32,394 bases of DNA from Parachlamydiaceae bacterium (GTDB lineage Bacteria > Chlamydiota > Chlamydiia > Chlamydiales > Parachlamydiaceae), in assembly GCA_030147755.1 (NCBI GenBank), contig JASBUW010000100.1, forward strand, positions 1 through 32,394, in the 5' to 3' direction. The notes below the pieces were generated by a model that had not been told where the DNA came from, searched no databases, and saw nothing but the letters and a program-made list of their open reading frames with translations. The translations under genes and the position numbers were made by a program. Of this stretch, positions 15,063 through 24,462 are shown in pieces; position 1 is the first letter of the stretch, and each line of letters opens with the position of its first letter.

Positions 15063-15238
15063 ATTTTAATGTTATATTTTTAATTGATTAGCGATTTTCA
15101 AAAGAATTTAGCAAAGAAAAGTATTTAAAAACAATTATTCTTTTTTCTTTATTTTATTTCAAAACAATCGTAAACTACACATCGATAACAAGTTAATCAT
15201 AAATAATTACGATAAATTAATAAAAAAAAGAGTCTTCT

Positions 15239-16513
15239 ATGAATGTTCAACCTTCTTCTAAAGAATTATATATTCCTCCGTACAGGAGAAATCGGGTCAT
15301 CAATCCACCTATTTCATCTTCTGAACAACAAGAATATTACAACCGAATTGGAGGGATAATTAAAGCGGCCACCACTTCGCAAGAGTTGCTAAGACTAGCT
15401 CAACGCCCTTACTTGGAAGAAAGCAAACATGTCTATTGGACACCTGGGCATTGGGCATTATGGACACGTCAACTCGTTCAAATCAGCCAAACAACTCTTA
15501 ACTCAAAAAGTACGCATAAAAAAATCGCACCTATTACTCTTAACTGTTTGCTTGAGAGTATTCCCTTATGCCCTGCCGGTCAGTGTGCTCAAATTTCGCA
15601 AGCAGCTGCACAATTAGATTTAAACAGAACACCAAAGCTCGCTCACTGGATTTTAAATAATGCTTTGCGCAATATTTCTGATTTTTCTCCACAAGAAATA
15701 TATATGCTCATCGATGGAGCAAGAAGATTGTTAAATTTTTCACAAGTTCGTTTTCTTCTTCAAGCTTACACAGACTGCCTTATACAAAACGGACAGAAAA
15801 GAGAAGCGCTGCAAGCAGAACTTAAACCACAAGGCATAGGGTGTTTATTAAAAGTTTGTCATCAACTTAAATTCCAAGGTCTACTCAGTGACTTGCTATT
15901 TGAAATGGCTCTAAAAGACATTCATCAATTTTCCATACAAGAAAAAATTGACTTGATCATGGGACTTGCTCTTTACTCTGATCATCTAGAAGCAGTGGAA
16001 TTATTAAATAAGCTTGAAGAAGAGCTTGCAGCTGTTACGCTGGATATGCCTTCTTTAATTATCGCTTGCCATCATTTTAAAGCTTGCCGTTTTTTTCCAG
16101 AAAAATTGCTTCCACAAGCTTATACAATATTAGACGATCAAAATTTACCGATGTGGGAGCAGATTAATTTATTGCATGCATTAATAATCACCGCCAATCC
16201 TAGAGAAGATTTACAACTGCGTTTTCAATTTCTTTTAGAACAAATTTCACAGCCGCAAGAAAATGGCTGTCTATTTTTCACAAAAATTTATCCACGCGAA
16301 CTCATCCGCGTACTTGAAATGGCTGCTCAAATGCCCACAAAAAATGGCGATGACCTGTCTCTTATTCCTGATATTGTGCAATATCTTATGAATCGTTTAA
16401 CGTCTATTTCGAAAAGTGATTTATCCTTCTTGCACGCTACTTTATTAAAATTAGGTTGCATACAGGAAGCTCAGCGAGTGCAAAGCAGATTAAAAGAAAT
16501 GAAAAATTATTAA
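15239..16513 (+). CDS. Unknown alpha-helical repeat protein
   Basis: 424 residues, no signal peptide or membrane segment. From about residue 95 it reads as a series of degenerate helical hairpins about 35-40 residues long, with a recurring pattern such as ALRNISDFSPQEIYMLIDGA, DIHQFSIQEKIDLIMGLALY and NLPMWEQINLLHALIITA. This F/L-S-x-Q-E-I-x-x-L-I pattern resembles octotricopeptide (OPR)-type solenoids that bind RNA in organelles and some intracellular bacteria, but the match is by eye and may be another solenoid. It converges with the next gene, only eight bases apart, with no terminator visible between them. Confidence 0.7.
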   Translation: MNVQPSSKELYIPPYRRNRVINPPISSSEQQEYYNRIGGIIKAATTSQELLRLAQRPYLEESKHVYWTPGHWALWTRQLVQISQTTLNSKSTHKKIAPITLNCLLESIPLCPAGQCAQISQAAAQLDLNRTPKLAHWILNNALRNISDFSPQEIYMLIDGARRLLNFSQVRFLLQAYTDCLIQNGQKREALQAELKPQGIGCLLKVCHQLKFQGLLSDLLFEMALKDIHQFSIQEKIDLIMGLALYSDHLEAVELLNKLEEELAAVTLDMPSLIIACHHFKACRFFPEKLLPQAYTILDDQNLPMWEQINLLHALIITANPREDLQLRFQFLLEQISQPQENGCLFFTKIYPRELIRVLEMAAQMPTKNGDDLSLIPDIVQYLMNRLTSISKSDLSFLHATLLKLGCIQEAQRVQSRLKEMKNY

Positions 16514-16521
16514 AAAGAGCC

Positions 16522-18498
16522 TTATTTATTGACAACAGACTGCCCTTGTTGGTCCCATGTCATCAACACTTGTTCAATAACTTGGAAAAATTGCTCTTTT
16601 TTGTGAAGATCGCGTGCGCAGCAAATATAGCCTAAACACATGGAGCCATGTGTTTTGACATGCGCATAAGCGAGTTCCGTTGCAGGAATATGCAAATCTT
16701 GCAACGCGCGATTAAGCAATTCTTTCAGTTGCATATCTTCTACAATCACTAAAGCAAACACATGATAAGGCTCTGTGTAAAACTTCAAATAATAGCCTTC
16801 ATGTTTAAATGCTTGAATACCTTCATTGAGCATGAGAAATAAAGTTTTAAAGGCTTTGGGATCTAAAAGCGCTCTCACCACCACAGGAGCTAGAGAATAG
16901 AAAAAGTTTTCCAACAACAACTCATCATAGCCTTTGACATCTGCTAATTGCCTTTGAATGGCCAATAAAAGCTCATGTTGTTTAGAAATCATGCCTCCAT
17001 TGTAGTCGCGAATTTCTCCTAAAAGATGCGTTAATTCATTGACAACTGTTTGGCGCGCCTTATATAAATCAATAGAATGATCCGCACGCAAAAAGCACTC
17101 TTTAGGCATTTTTAAGCGAAAAACAGACGCTTCTTTGGCATATTTTTTACGAATGTATCCCATGATCTTCGTACGATCATTTAAATATTCAAAAGTTGTG
17201 TCCGTTTGCTTAAAAATCTCAGCAATAGGACGACTTTCCGGTTTTAACACACGCACAAGAATAATGGTAAAATAAAGATGCGCATAGGCTTGTTCATCAA
17301 ACATGATCAACACTTGCGGAATATCTCGCACATATTTCAATTGATGCGTCAAAATGAGAATATTGCGCATCACCTCTTCTTCATTACGTGGCATAAAGAC
17401 AGGATATAAACGATGTTCGATACGATTCTTGAGATTAGCCGGCAGCTCACGACGCAAAGTACGAATCTCGGCATTGCTAAAATCGCTCCCATCTTTCTTT
17501 TCAATCTCTAAGTAAGAGTTACAAATATGATCCGATCGTTTATTGACAAAGAAAGAACCTTCCACAGACACAGCAGCAGGAATATAATGTTGAATGGCTT
17601 TGAGAAGGTTTTTTTCTCCAAAAGTTTCTTGATCACGGAAAAAATTAACCCCAACCAATAGACTAAGAACACGCTTACGCCCCACCGGAGTTTGAATAAA
17701 AGCACGAAAAATTTTCAAATTTAAGTAACGCCGTTGCGCATTTTTCTTCACCGCTTCTTTAATATTCTGACGGAATAAATATTGTATCCCAATCATGCGA
17801 CTCAAATGACGCGGTTGCCGCTCTGCTTTAAATCCCTCGCGACAGGTCACTAAAATATGCTGCATCTCTGTAAAAAATTCGCGGTCATACACCTGTGGAA
17901 AGCGCTTCATAAGAAAAGCAATTGAATCTTGAATAGTGCTAATCTTATCTTCAACTGTCATGCCTTTACTTGCCAAAATGCGTTGTGCATAGAATTCTGA
18001 GTGAATACCCAAAGCAATTTCATTGCCAAGCAAAGGAAAATGGCGTTGAATCTCTTCTAAATCAATTGCACTCTCTAAACTAATGCGCACTTCACAAATG
18101 GTATAGACGTCATCCCCTAAATGCGTGAGTCGAAAATCAGACGCATAAGCCAGTACCACGTTAAGTTGCCGTCCAGGTGTTAACCAACGGCTAATCATCT
18201 CAAAGAAAAAGCGAAATGAATTAGGCCGATGCTTAGAAAGAACAAAAAAAGATAAAGCGCCTGGAAACTGTTGTATTTCCGAGCATGTAATTAGGGGAAT
18301 GATTTGCTGTAAAAGATTTTTTTGATGATAATAAGTCGCTTCTTCCGTCTCTTTCTTCTCAAAGAAATGAGCAGGTAAAATTTTTCTCAATGTCTGAAGG
18401 ATCACATCTCGGTAAAGCTGGTGATTTAAATTTTCTTCCGCATAAGCTTCACAATCGGAAGGTTCAAATAAAGTTGTAATCGTTAAAGAGTTTGGCAT
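16522..18498 (-). CDS. Unknown 658-residue protein coupled to lysC
   Basis: I do not recognise the family. The protein is long, soluble-looking and has no signal peptide, no clear transmembrane segment and no nucleotide-binding motif. Parts such as FIQTPVGRKRVLSLLVGVNF and RRELPANLKNRIEHRLYPVFMPR look like well-folded helical domains, and base use matches the housekeeping genes, so it is probably a core lineage gene. Its ATG lies inside the 3' end of lysC, overlapping it by 16 bases, so translation is likely coupled. Confidence 0.75.
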   Translation of the reverse strand: MPNSLTITTLFEPSDCEAYAEENLNHQLYRDVILQTLRKILPAHFFEKKETEEATYYHQKNLLQQIIPLITCSEIQQFPGALSFFVLSKHRPNSFRFFFEMISRWLTPGRQLNVVLAYASDFRLTHLGDDVYTICEVRISLESAIDLEEIQRHFPLLGNEIALGIHSEFYAQRILASKGMTVEDKISTIQDSIAFLMKRFPQVYDREFFTEMQHILVTCREGFKAERQPRHLSRMIGIQYLFRQNIKEAVKKNAQRRYLNLKIFRAFIQTPVGRKRVLSLLVGVNFFRDQETFGEKNLLKAIQHYIPAAVSVEGSFFVNKRSDHICNSYLEIEKKDGSDFSNAEIRTLRRELPANLKNRIEHRLYPVFMPRNEEEVMRNILILTHQLKYVRDIPQVLIMFDEQAYAHLYFTIILVRVLKPESRPIAEIFKQTDTTFEYLNDRTKIMGYIRKKYAKEASVFRLKMPKECFLRADHSIDLYKARQTVVNELTHLLGEIRDYNGGMISKQHELLLAIQRQLADVKGYDELLLENFFYSLAPVVVRALLDPKAFKTLFLMLNEGIQAFKHEGYYLKFYTEPYHVFALVIVEDMQLKELLNRALQDLHIPATELAYAHVKTHGSMCLGYICCARDLHKKEQFFQVIEQVLMTWDQQGQSVVNK

Positions 18499-19295
18499 AA
18501 ATCTACTTCAACCCGTTCGCTTATTTCGTATAAAGGCCTGTTTACTTGGCTTGTCGTTTCATCAAAAATTAGAGTTCCTGAATGATCTTGATGCAAAGGC
18601 ATAAAGGAACGGACATGTAAAAGCAAGTAATTTTTTGCAGCTAATTGAATAGCTCGAGGATGCAAAATCCTTGCTCCTTGATTGACAATGTCTAACGCTG
18701 CTTGATAATTTAAATGAGGATAAAAGTGCGCGCATTCATTTTGCTTGGGATCCTGATCGAAAACTCCCGGTACATCTTTATAGAATTCGACTTTTTGGGC
18801 TCCTAATGCCACTCCAAGGGCCACCGCAGTCGTGTCAGATCCCCCTCTGCCCAATGTCGTAATCTCTTTTGCTTCGCTGACGCCTTGAAAACCCGCTATA
18901 ATGACAATTTTGCCTTGTTCCAAATTGTCCATCACACGATGCGGACGCACATCCAAAATTTGCGCATTGGCATGATCTGGAGTCGTCACAATGCCTGCTT
19001 GACTACCTGTAAAGCTGACAGCCGCTTGATTTTTACGACATAAAGCCATCGCAAGTAACGACATGCTAATACGTTCACCCACGCTGATGAGCATGTCATA
19101 TTCCCTTTGAGGCGGATGTGGATGCACTTCTTGTGCTAATTGAATCAATTGATCAGTGGTTTTACCCATTGCGCTGACTACAACAACAATTTTAGCAAAT
19201 TCTTGTCGTCGTGCAATAATAAGGTCTGCTATTTGAGAAAAGTGTTGAGGCGTCGCCACGGCGGCTCCGCCAAATTTCATCACAAGAACGCTCAT
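18483..19295 (-). CDS. lysC: Aspartokinase, catalytic domain only
   Basis: Phosphorylates aspartate, the entry step to lysine/diaminopimelate, threonine and methionine synthesis. The kinase domain is complete: VMKFGGAAVATPQHF at the start (usually KFGGTS), VVVVSAMGKTTDQLIQLA, LISVGERISMSLLA, ITTLGRGGSDTTAVALG, YKDVPGVFDQDP and GARILHPRAIQLA. The protein ends at 270 residues, while usual aspartokinases have about 400 or more because of C-terminal ACT regulatory domains, absent here. It is therefore unlikely to feel lysine or threonine feedback through that route. The 3' end overlaps the following unknown gene by 16 bases. Confidence 0.92.
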   Translation of the reverse strand: MSVLVMKFGGAAVATPQHFSQIADLIIARRQEFAKIVVVVSAMGKTTDQLIQLAQEVHPHPPQREYDMLISVGERISMSLLAMALCRKNQAAVSFTGSQAGIVTTPDHANAQILDVRPHRVMDNLEQGKIVIIAGFQGVSEAKEITTLGRGGSDTTAVALGVALGAQKVEFYKDVPGVFDQDPKQNECAHFYPHLNYQAALDIVNQGARILHPRAIQLAAKNYLLLHVRSFMPLHQDHSGTLIFDETTSQVNRPLYEISERVEVDLCQTL

Positions 19296-19390
19296 GCAAA
19301 ATCGATGGTTAAGATTGGCAAATTTTTATTTGATAAGTGCATCTATCTTACAGGAATCGCGAAGCTGAGTCAATTTGATTTCGATCTGCG

Positions 19391-20584
19391 CTAAATTGCT
19401 CTATATATTGCCCGCGTCTTTAAAAAATCTATTACTTCTCTTGGAATGTTGTGATTTGTAACATATTTATCGAATTCCTCTGGCGTAATTTTCTGCTCTG
19501 CATCAGCTAAAAATCCGATAAAGTTATTCAATTTATTTGAATAGGTGTGTAATGTGATAGAATAAGTTTTTGCTTTACCCTCTTTTTGTTTTTCCGTTGT
19601 TTTCTCCTTTACCAATCCAATAGCAGAAGCAATAAGGTAAGCTAGCCAAGCATAATCATTTTGTATCAATTTTGAATGTGAATGAGACTCATATGGACTT
19701 AATACGCTTAAATTTAAGATTGTTTTGTGAGTCTTAGATTTAGAAAGTTTCTCATCTTGTTGCTCTTGAGGTAACTTGCATGCATGTCTAAAATCGATTA
19801 AAATCGGCTTGTGTCCTTCTATATAGAAATTGTCCATTCCAAATTTTAGCAGAACGTAACCCCGTTTATGGAAATTATGAATTTGTTCGAATAAGTCATT
19901 TAGTAATTTTCTTATTTTACTCCCCCTCGATAAACAGCTTGTTGTTTTGAGATACTCCTTTAATGAAACGCAAGCACTAGCATTGACTTGATAGCATATT
20001 TTTTTATCTGCAGAAAAATAAATGGTTGGAAGCAAGCCTTGATATTGCTCACCATAGAGTGCCTTAAACATGGTTTGATTGTGTTGAGGATCAAATAAAC
20101 CTCGAGAATTACTTGTAATCCGGAGATATCCCATTTTTCCTTCAGATAATAACTGTGCTGACGTCCAAGACCTTGCTTTTTTTTCACTCTTTTTAGGAAT
20201 TTTAAACAAGTGTAAGCAATAAGATAGATCTGGTTTTGTTCTAGTTAATAAACAATAAGACGTTTTATCTTGTTCAACAGGATAGATGGTATTCAGCGTT
20301 TCGTCTCTTAAAATCTTTAAAGCTTGCTCAGTTAAATTATTTAAATTTTCCAGATCTATTTTCAAAGATTTATCTTTTGAACAAACTAATTTTTTTGATA
20401 AAAATAAATTTAAAAAACTTACTTTTTCTTGATAAAGAGCTCTTATTTTATTCGTTATTGTTTCTTGCTCTTGATCCGACAGTTCTATTCGCTCTTCTTG
20501 TTTCGTTTCTTGATTTAACTCACATTCACTTGGTTTATAGCCATTTAATGCCGACGAAATACTTTGCATTTGTGGTGAAGACAT
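19391..20584 (-). CDS. Degenerate protein-kinase-like (pseudokinase) protein
   Basis: 397 residues from the ATG at 20584, chosen because AAGGA lies six bases upstream; a longer frame to 20641 has no such site. The second half resembles a kinase C-lobe: LLNDLFEQIHNFHKRGYVLL, then KFGMDNFYIEGHKPILIDF and RHACKLP. Aligned on the kinase catalytic loop, HRDxKxxN becomes LLKFGMDN and DFG becomes DFR, so catalysis by the standard mechanism is not expected. The first 60 residues are charged and low complexity. No signal peptide is seen; a secreted effector role is possible but unsupported here. Upstream is the long rpsA leader region. Confidence 0.65.
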   Translation of the reverse strand: MSSPQMQSISSALNGYKPSECELNQETKQEERIELSDQEQETITNKIRALYQEKVSFLNLFLSKKLVCSKDKSLKIDLENLNNLTEQALKILRDETLNTIYPVEQDKTSYCLLTRTKPDLSYCLHLFKIPKKSEKKARSWTSAQLLSEGKMGYLRITSNSRGLFDPQHNQTMFKALYGEQYQGLLPTIYFSADKKICYQVNASACVSLKEYLKTTSCLSRGSKIRKLLNDLFEQIHNFHKRGYVLLKFGMDNFYIEGHKPILIDFRHACKLPQEQQDEKLSKSKTHKTILNLSVLSPYESHSHSKLIQNDYAWLAYLIASAIGLVKEKTTEKQKEGKAKTYSITLHTYSNKLNNFIGFLADAEQKITPEEFDKYVTNHNIPREVIDFLKTRAIYRAI

Positions 20585-21027
20585 GAGGAATCCTTTTTTA
20601 TTTTTATATTTAAAAAGACTAAAAGAGCAATATTTAAACAAAAATCAAAATAAAACACAATATCAAAAAATTTTATTACACAAACAAATTTTTACAATTT
20701 TATAAATAATTTGTTTTTCAAAGATTTACGTAATGAAAAATTATCTTAATATAGAAAATAGTTAAATAAAAATAGCATTTGCCACATCCCACTAATGAAA
20801 CATGGAAAGGCGCACAGTTCTTAAGTAAAATTCGGCTTGGCTTACACTTAGGTCTGAGTTCTCTATCAGAGAACTCAAATTATTCTCATGGAGTTTAGCA
20901 AATGCTAATACAAGAGCCGCACATAATTCGTTAAGAATCTCTTACAAATTTCCACTCTTTTGATTGCTTTTTTTCACTTATATCTGCTAACCTATCTGCA
21001 TTATATGAAAATAGGAGAAACCTTTAA
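20585..21027. other. Structured divergent intergenic region before rpsA
   Basis: This 443-base region lies between the pseudokinase-like gene (minus) and rpsA (plus). Its left part is AT-rich. The right part is less so and contains a 10-bp inverted repeat (20773-20782 against 20898-20907) enclosing a strong inner hairpin (20855-20877), so 20773-20907 could fold as one structured leader or small RNA. AGGAG precedes the rpsA start by about ten bases. No promoter stands out, and no tRNA or familiar RNA family was recognised. Confidence 0.55.
20855..20877. repeat. 10-bp hairpin sharing a 13-mer with the terminator at 11351
   Basis: TGAGTTCTCT (20855-20864) pairs perfectly with 20868-20877 around ATC. 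No T-run follows on either strand, so a terminator role is not clear. Bases 20868-20880 are identical to 11351-11363. Confidence 0.7.
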
Positions 21028-22812
21028 ATGTCTAAACACCCACAACACACTTGGAATGATAGTAACATTGTTGACGATGTACAATTCCAAGAAAAAGATG
21101 CAGAAATTTTTAAAAACCTTTTAACGCAAAGTGAAGCTGCTCCAACAGAAGAAATCGCTTCTATGGTTCCTGGAAGCATTCTGAAAGGACGAATTGTTGA
21201 AATCACAAAAGATCACGTTGTCGTCGATGTCGGCTTAAAATCTGAAGGCTTAGTGCCTATCGAAGAATTTTCCGATCCATCTCAAGTTTATCTCGATGCA
21301 GAAGTCGAAGTCCTTCTTGACCAAGCGGAAGATGACAATGGACAAATTGTGCTTTCACGTGAAAAAGCAGAACGCCTCCGTCAATGGGAATACATCCTGG
21401 AGCATTGCGAAGAAGGTTCAATTGTAAAAGGACGCGTCTTACGTAAAGTGAAGGGTGGCTTAATGGTCGATATTGGCATGGAAGCCTTCTTGCCAGGTTC
21501 GCAAATTGACAATAAGCGCATTAAGAATTTGGATGATTACATCGGCAAAACTTACGAATTCAAAATCCTCAAAATTAATATTGATCGCAAAAACGTGGTT
21601 GTCTCACGTCGTGAGCTATTGGAAGCTGAGCGCATTTCTAAGAAAGCAGAAGTGCTTGAGCACATTCAACCAGGCGATATCCGCGAAGGCATCGTCAAAA
21701 ATATTACCGATTTCGGTGTGTTCTTAGATTTAGATGGCATTGATGGCTTATTACACATTACTGATATGACTTGGAAGCGTATTAAGCATCCATCTGAAAT
21801 GGTGCAATTGGGTCAAAAACTCGAAGTGATGATCCTCAGCGTGGACAAAGACAAAGGCCGCGTGGCACTTGGCTTGAAGCAAAAAGGACCAAATCCATGG
21901 GATCAAATTGAGCAAAAATATCCACCAGGAACACGTGTCAGAGGCAAAATTGTCAATCTCTTGCCATATGGCGCCTTTATTGAAATTGAACCAGGCATTG
22001 AAGGTCTCATTCACGTCTCTGAAATGTCTTGGGTGAAAAACATCACAGATCCAAGCGAAGTGGTTAAAAAAGGCGATGAAGTTGAAGCGATTGTCCTCTC
22101 CGTACAGAAAGAAGAAGGCAAAATTTCATTGGGCATTAAACAAACTGAGCATAACCCCTGGGATGATGTTGAAAGAAAATATCCTGTTGGACACAATGTT
22201 AAAGCAGAAATCCGTACCTTAACCAACTATGGCGCTTTTGTTGAATTAGAGCCGGGTGTCGAAGGCTTAATTCATATTTCTGATTTAAGCTGGATCAAGA
22301 AAGTGTCTCATCCATCAGAAGTGTTGCGCAAAGGCGATGTCGTAGATGCTGTGATCCTTTCTGTAGACAAAGAAAGCAAAAAAATCACTTTAGGTGTGAA
22401 ACAACTGAGCACAAATCCATGGGAATCGATTGAAAAAATCATGCCAGTGGGCAGCTTAGTCAAAGGCAAAGTGACCAAAATCACTGCGTTTGGTGCATTT
22501 GTTGAGCTAGACAGCGGCATTGAAGGATTGATTCACGTCACAGAGCTCTCGGACCAAGCATTTGGCAAAGTGGAAGATGTGGTGTCTAAAGGGGATGAAG
22601 TGACAGCAAAAGTCATTAAATTAGATCCTGAGCACAAAAAAATCGCTCTTTCGATTAAAGAATATTTAATTGACCAAAATCAATATAATCGTGACGATAT
22701 TGTTGTGACACCAGCGAAACGCCGCAAGAAAGATGATCAAGACAAAGATGATTCTCAAGATGAAGAACACGCAGGTTCTGAACAAGAAGAAGAATCTAGA
22801 GAGTCTATCTAA
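21028..22812 (+). CDS. rpsA: 30S ribosomal protein S1
   Basis: Brings mRNA to the 30S subunit. Six S1 (OB-fold) RNA-binding domains can be read, beginning at about residues 49, 131, 216, 301, 388 and 473. The last four carry the strong pattern [22 protein letters not shown] followed by [13 protein letters not shown]. The C-terminal 30 residues are acidic ([20 protein letters not shown]). Length 594 is slightly above the usual 557-580. The first two domains are more divergent, as known for the ribosome-binding part of S1. The gene is followed by a clear terminator; the nusA group lies beyond it, matching the order known in Chlamydia. Confidence 0.97.
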   Translation: MSKHPQHTWNDSNIVDDVQFQEKDAEIFKNLLTQSEAAPTEEIASMVPGSILKGRIVEITKDHVVVDVGLKSEGLVPIEEFSDPSQVYLDAEVEVLLDQAEDDNGQIVLSREKAERLRQWEYILEHCEEGSIVKGRVLRKVKGGLMVDIGMEAFLPGSQIDNKRIKNLDDYIGKTYEFKILKINIDRKNVVVSRRELLEAERISKKAEVLEHIQPGDIREGIVKNITDFGVFLDLDGIDGLLHITDMTWKRIKHPSEMVQLGQKLEVMILSVDKDKGRVALGLKQKGPNPWDQIEQKYPPGTRVRGKIVNLLPYGAFIEIEPGIEGLIHVSEMSWVKNITDPSEVVKKGDEVEAIVLSVQKEEGKISLGIKQTEHNPWDDVERKYPVGHNVKAEIRTLTNYGAFVELEPGVEGLIHISDLSWIKKVSHPSEVLRKGDVVDAVILSVDKESKKITLGVKQLSTNPWESIEKIMPVGSLVKGKVTKITAFGAFVELDSGIEGLIHVTELSDQAFGKVEDVVSKGDEVTAKVIKLDPEHKKIALSIKEYLIDQNQYNRDDIVVTPAKRRKKDDQDKDDSQDEEHAGSEQEEESRESI

Positions 22813-22847
22813 TTTTCTCTTTGGAGCAATGCAGATAGAAGTTTTTG

Positions 22848-22870
22848 AAGACCTCCTTATGGGAGGTCTT
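22848..22870 (+). terminator. Intrinsic terminator of rpsA
   Basis: AAGACCTCC (22848-22856) pairs with GGAGGTCTT (22862-22870) around a five-base loop, with the stem's own 3' end and two further T's forming a short T-run. It lies 36 bases after the rpsA stop. Confidence 0.85.
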
Positions 22871-22880
22871 TTGCCATCTG

Positions 22881-23099
22881 AGGATTTAATTTAAATGACT
22901 TTATTCTGTCGCTACTCAGATAGGGATTAAAAGTTCAACACAAAGAGACAAAGACACTAAGACACTAAGAAGCAAAAAAAAGATTTACTTATCCTTATAT
23001 TTGTTAAAATCTTTGAGCCTTTGTGCCTTTGTCTCTTTGTGTTGAGTTTTTAATCCCTATCTGAGTAGCGACAGAATAAAATCGATTAAATTAAGTCCT
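22881..23099. repeat. Giant palindrome between rpsA and nusA
   Basis: A 219-base inverted repeat with arms of about 85-90 bases. The core 33 bases (22900-22932) pair perfectly with 23048-23080. Outside it the arms continue to both ends with four mismatches, and inside it through ACACAAAGAGACAAAG with a few changes. The inner half of each arm is made of short iterated words (ACAAAG, ACACTAAG). The loop is AT-rich. It fills most of the 356-base gap after the rpsA terminator, leaving about 70 bases for the nusA promoter. Confidence 0.93.
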
Positions 23100-23168
23100 A
23101 ACATTTTCTTATTAAAGAAAATAGTCATAAAGGTATGAGAAATATTATAGATATTAGAGGCATCAAGC

Positions 23169-24458
23169 ATGAATAAAGATCTGATTGCTATCTTTGAGTA
23201 TTTAGAAAGAGAAAAAGGCATTAAACGTGAAGTTGTGATTAGCGCGATCGAAGAATCTTTACAAGCAGCAGCTCGTAAAAGTGTTTCTGGCGCTTCTAAT
23301 GTTACCGTTACCATTCATCCTAAAACAGGCAATATTGAAGTTTATTGCGAAAAAGAGATCGTAGAAGACGTCGAAGTGGCATCACAAGAAATTTCTTTAG
23401 AAGCCGCACGCGAAATTGATCCTGACTGCGAAATTGGACAATTTATTGATGTGGTGGTCACCCCTAAAGATTTTGGACGCATTGCTGCACAAAAAGCTAG
23501 ACAAATTATTACGCAAAAGTTAAGAGGGGCAGAACGAGATGTCATCTATGAAGAGTATCGTCATCGTGCCAACGAGCTCATTTCAGGGACAATTAAACGC
23601 TTTGTTAAAGGCTCTAATTTAATTATTGACTTGGGTAAAGTGGAAGCGATTATGCCGACACGCGAATACCCTAAAACTGAAAAATATCAAGTCGGTGAAA
23701 AAGTTCTGGCTCTTTTATTAGAAGTGAAAGATACAGAAAATGGGGGAGCTGAAGTTATTTTGTCGCGCAGTCATCCCGAATTTGTGCGTCAACTTTTGAT
23801 TCAAGAAGTTCCTGAAGCGAGTGATGGCACGATTATCATTGATAAAATTGTGCGCGATGCGGGCTATCGTACAAAATTGACTGTGCGTTCTACAGATCCT
23901 AAAGTGGATCCTGTAGGTGCTTGCGTAGGTATGCGTGGAAATCGAGTTAAAAACATTGTCCGGGAGTTACACAACGAAAAGATCGATATTATCCCTTATT
24001 CTGCAGATCCCATTGAGCTCTTGCAAAACGCATTATCTCCCATTGAGATCCGTAAAATTAGCTTGAACGAAGACGACAAAGTGATTTCTATTGTTGTTGA
24101 TGACGATGATTTTGCAGCAGTCATCGGCAAAAAAGGTATGAATGCGCGCCTCAATAGCCGTTTGATTGGCTATGAGTTAGAAGTGCAGCGCATGACAGAT
24201 TACAACCGTACCATGGCGATCCAACGTCATGAATTAGCATCGACTGATGATCCTACTCTCGATGAGCCTTTGACAGCTATCGAAGGGGTTAACAGTTTAA
24301 TATTTGACCATATTTCTGAGCACCTGCAGATGAAAGGATATGAAGCAACCTTACGCTCTTTACTCAAAACAACTCCAGAAGAACTCGTGACTATTCCCGG
24401 AATTAGCTTAGAATTGGCAAATAAAATTTTAGAACAAATTAGAAAACAAAGGATATAG
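23169..24458 (+). CDS. nusA: Transcription elongation/termination factor NusA
   Basis: Binds RNA polymerase and nascent RNA and governs pausing, termination and antitermination. The N-terminal polymerase-binding domain opens with [20 protein letters not shown] and [11 protein letters not shown]. An S1 domain follows at about 135-200 ([20 protein letters not shown]). Two KH domains are marked by [18 protein letters not shown] at about 250 and [19 protein letters not shown] at about 316. A short helix-hairpin-helix tail ends the protein ([19 protein letters not shown]). The 429-residue length lacks the long acidic repeats of enterobacterial NusA. AGAGG lies eight bases before the ATG. First gene of nusA-infB-rbfA-truB. 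Confidence 0.97.
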   Translation: MNKDLIAIFEYLEREKGIKREVVISAIEESLQAAARKSVSGASNVTVTIHPKTGNIEVYCEKEIVEDVEVASQEISLEAAREIDPDCEIGQFIDVVVTPKDFGRIAAQKARQIITQKLRGAERDVIYEEYRHRANELISGTIKRFVKGSNLIIDLGKVEAIMPTREYPKTEKYQVGEKVLALLLEVKDTENGGAEVILSRSHPEFVRQLLIQEVPEASDGTIIIDKIVRDAGYRTKLTVRSTDPKVDPVGACVGMRGNRVKNIVRELHNEKIDIIPYSADPIELLQNALSPIEIRKISLNEDDKVISIVVDDDDFAAVIGKKGMNARLNSRLIGYELEVQRMTDYNRTMAIQRHELASTDDPTLDEPLTAIEGVNSLIFDHISEHLQMKGYEATLRSLLKTTPEELVTIPGISLELANKILEQIRKQRI

Positions 24459-24462
24459 AGCG

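Noticed and set aside
20760-21000. A tRNA, tmRNA, RNase P or SRP RNA in the rpsA leader
   Set aside because: No cloverleaf, CCA end or known conserved core was found by eye.
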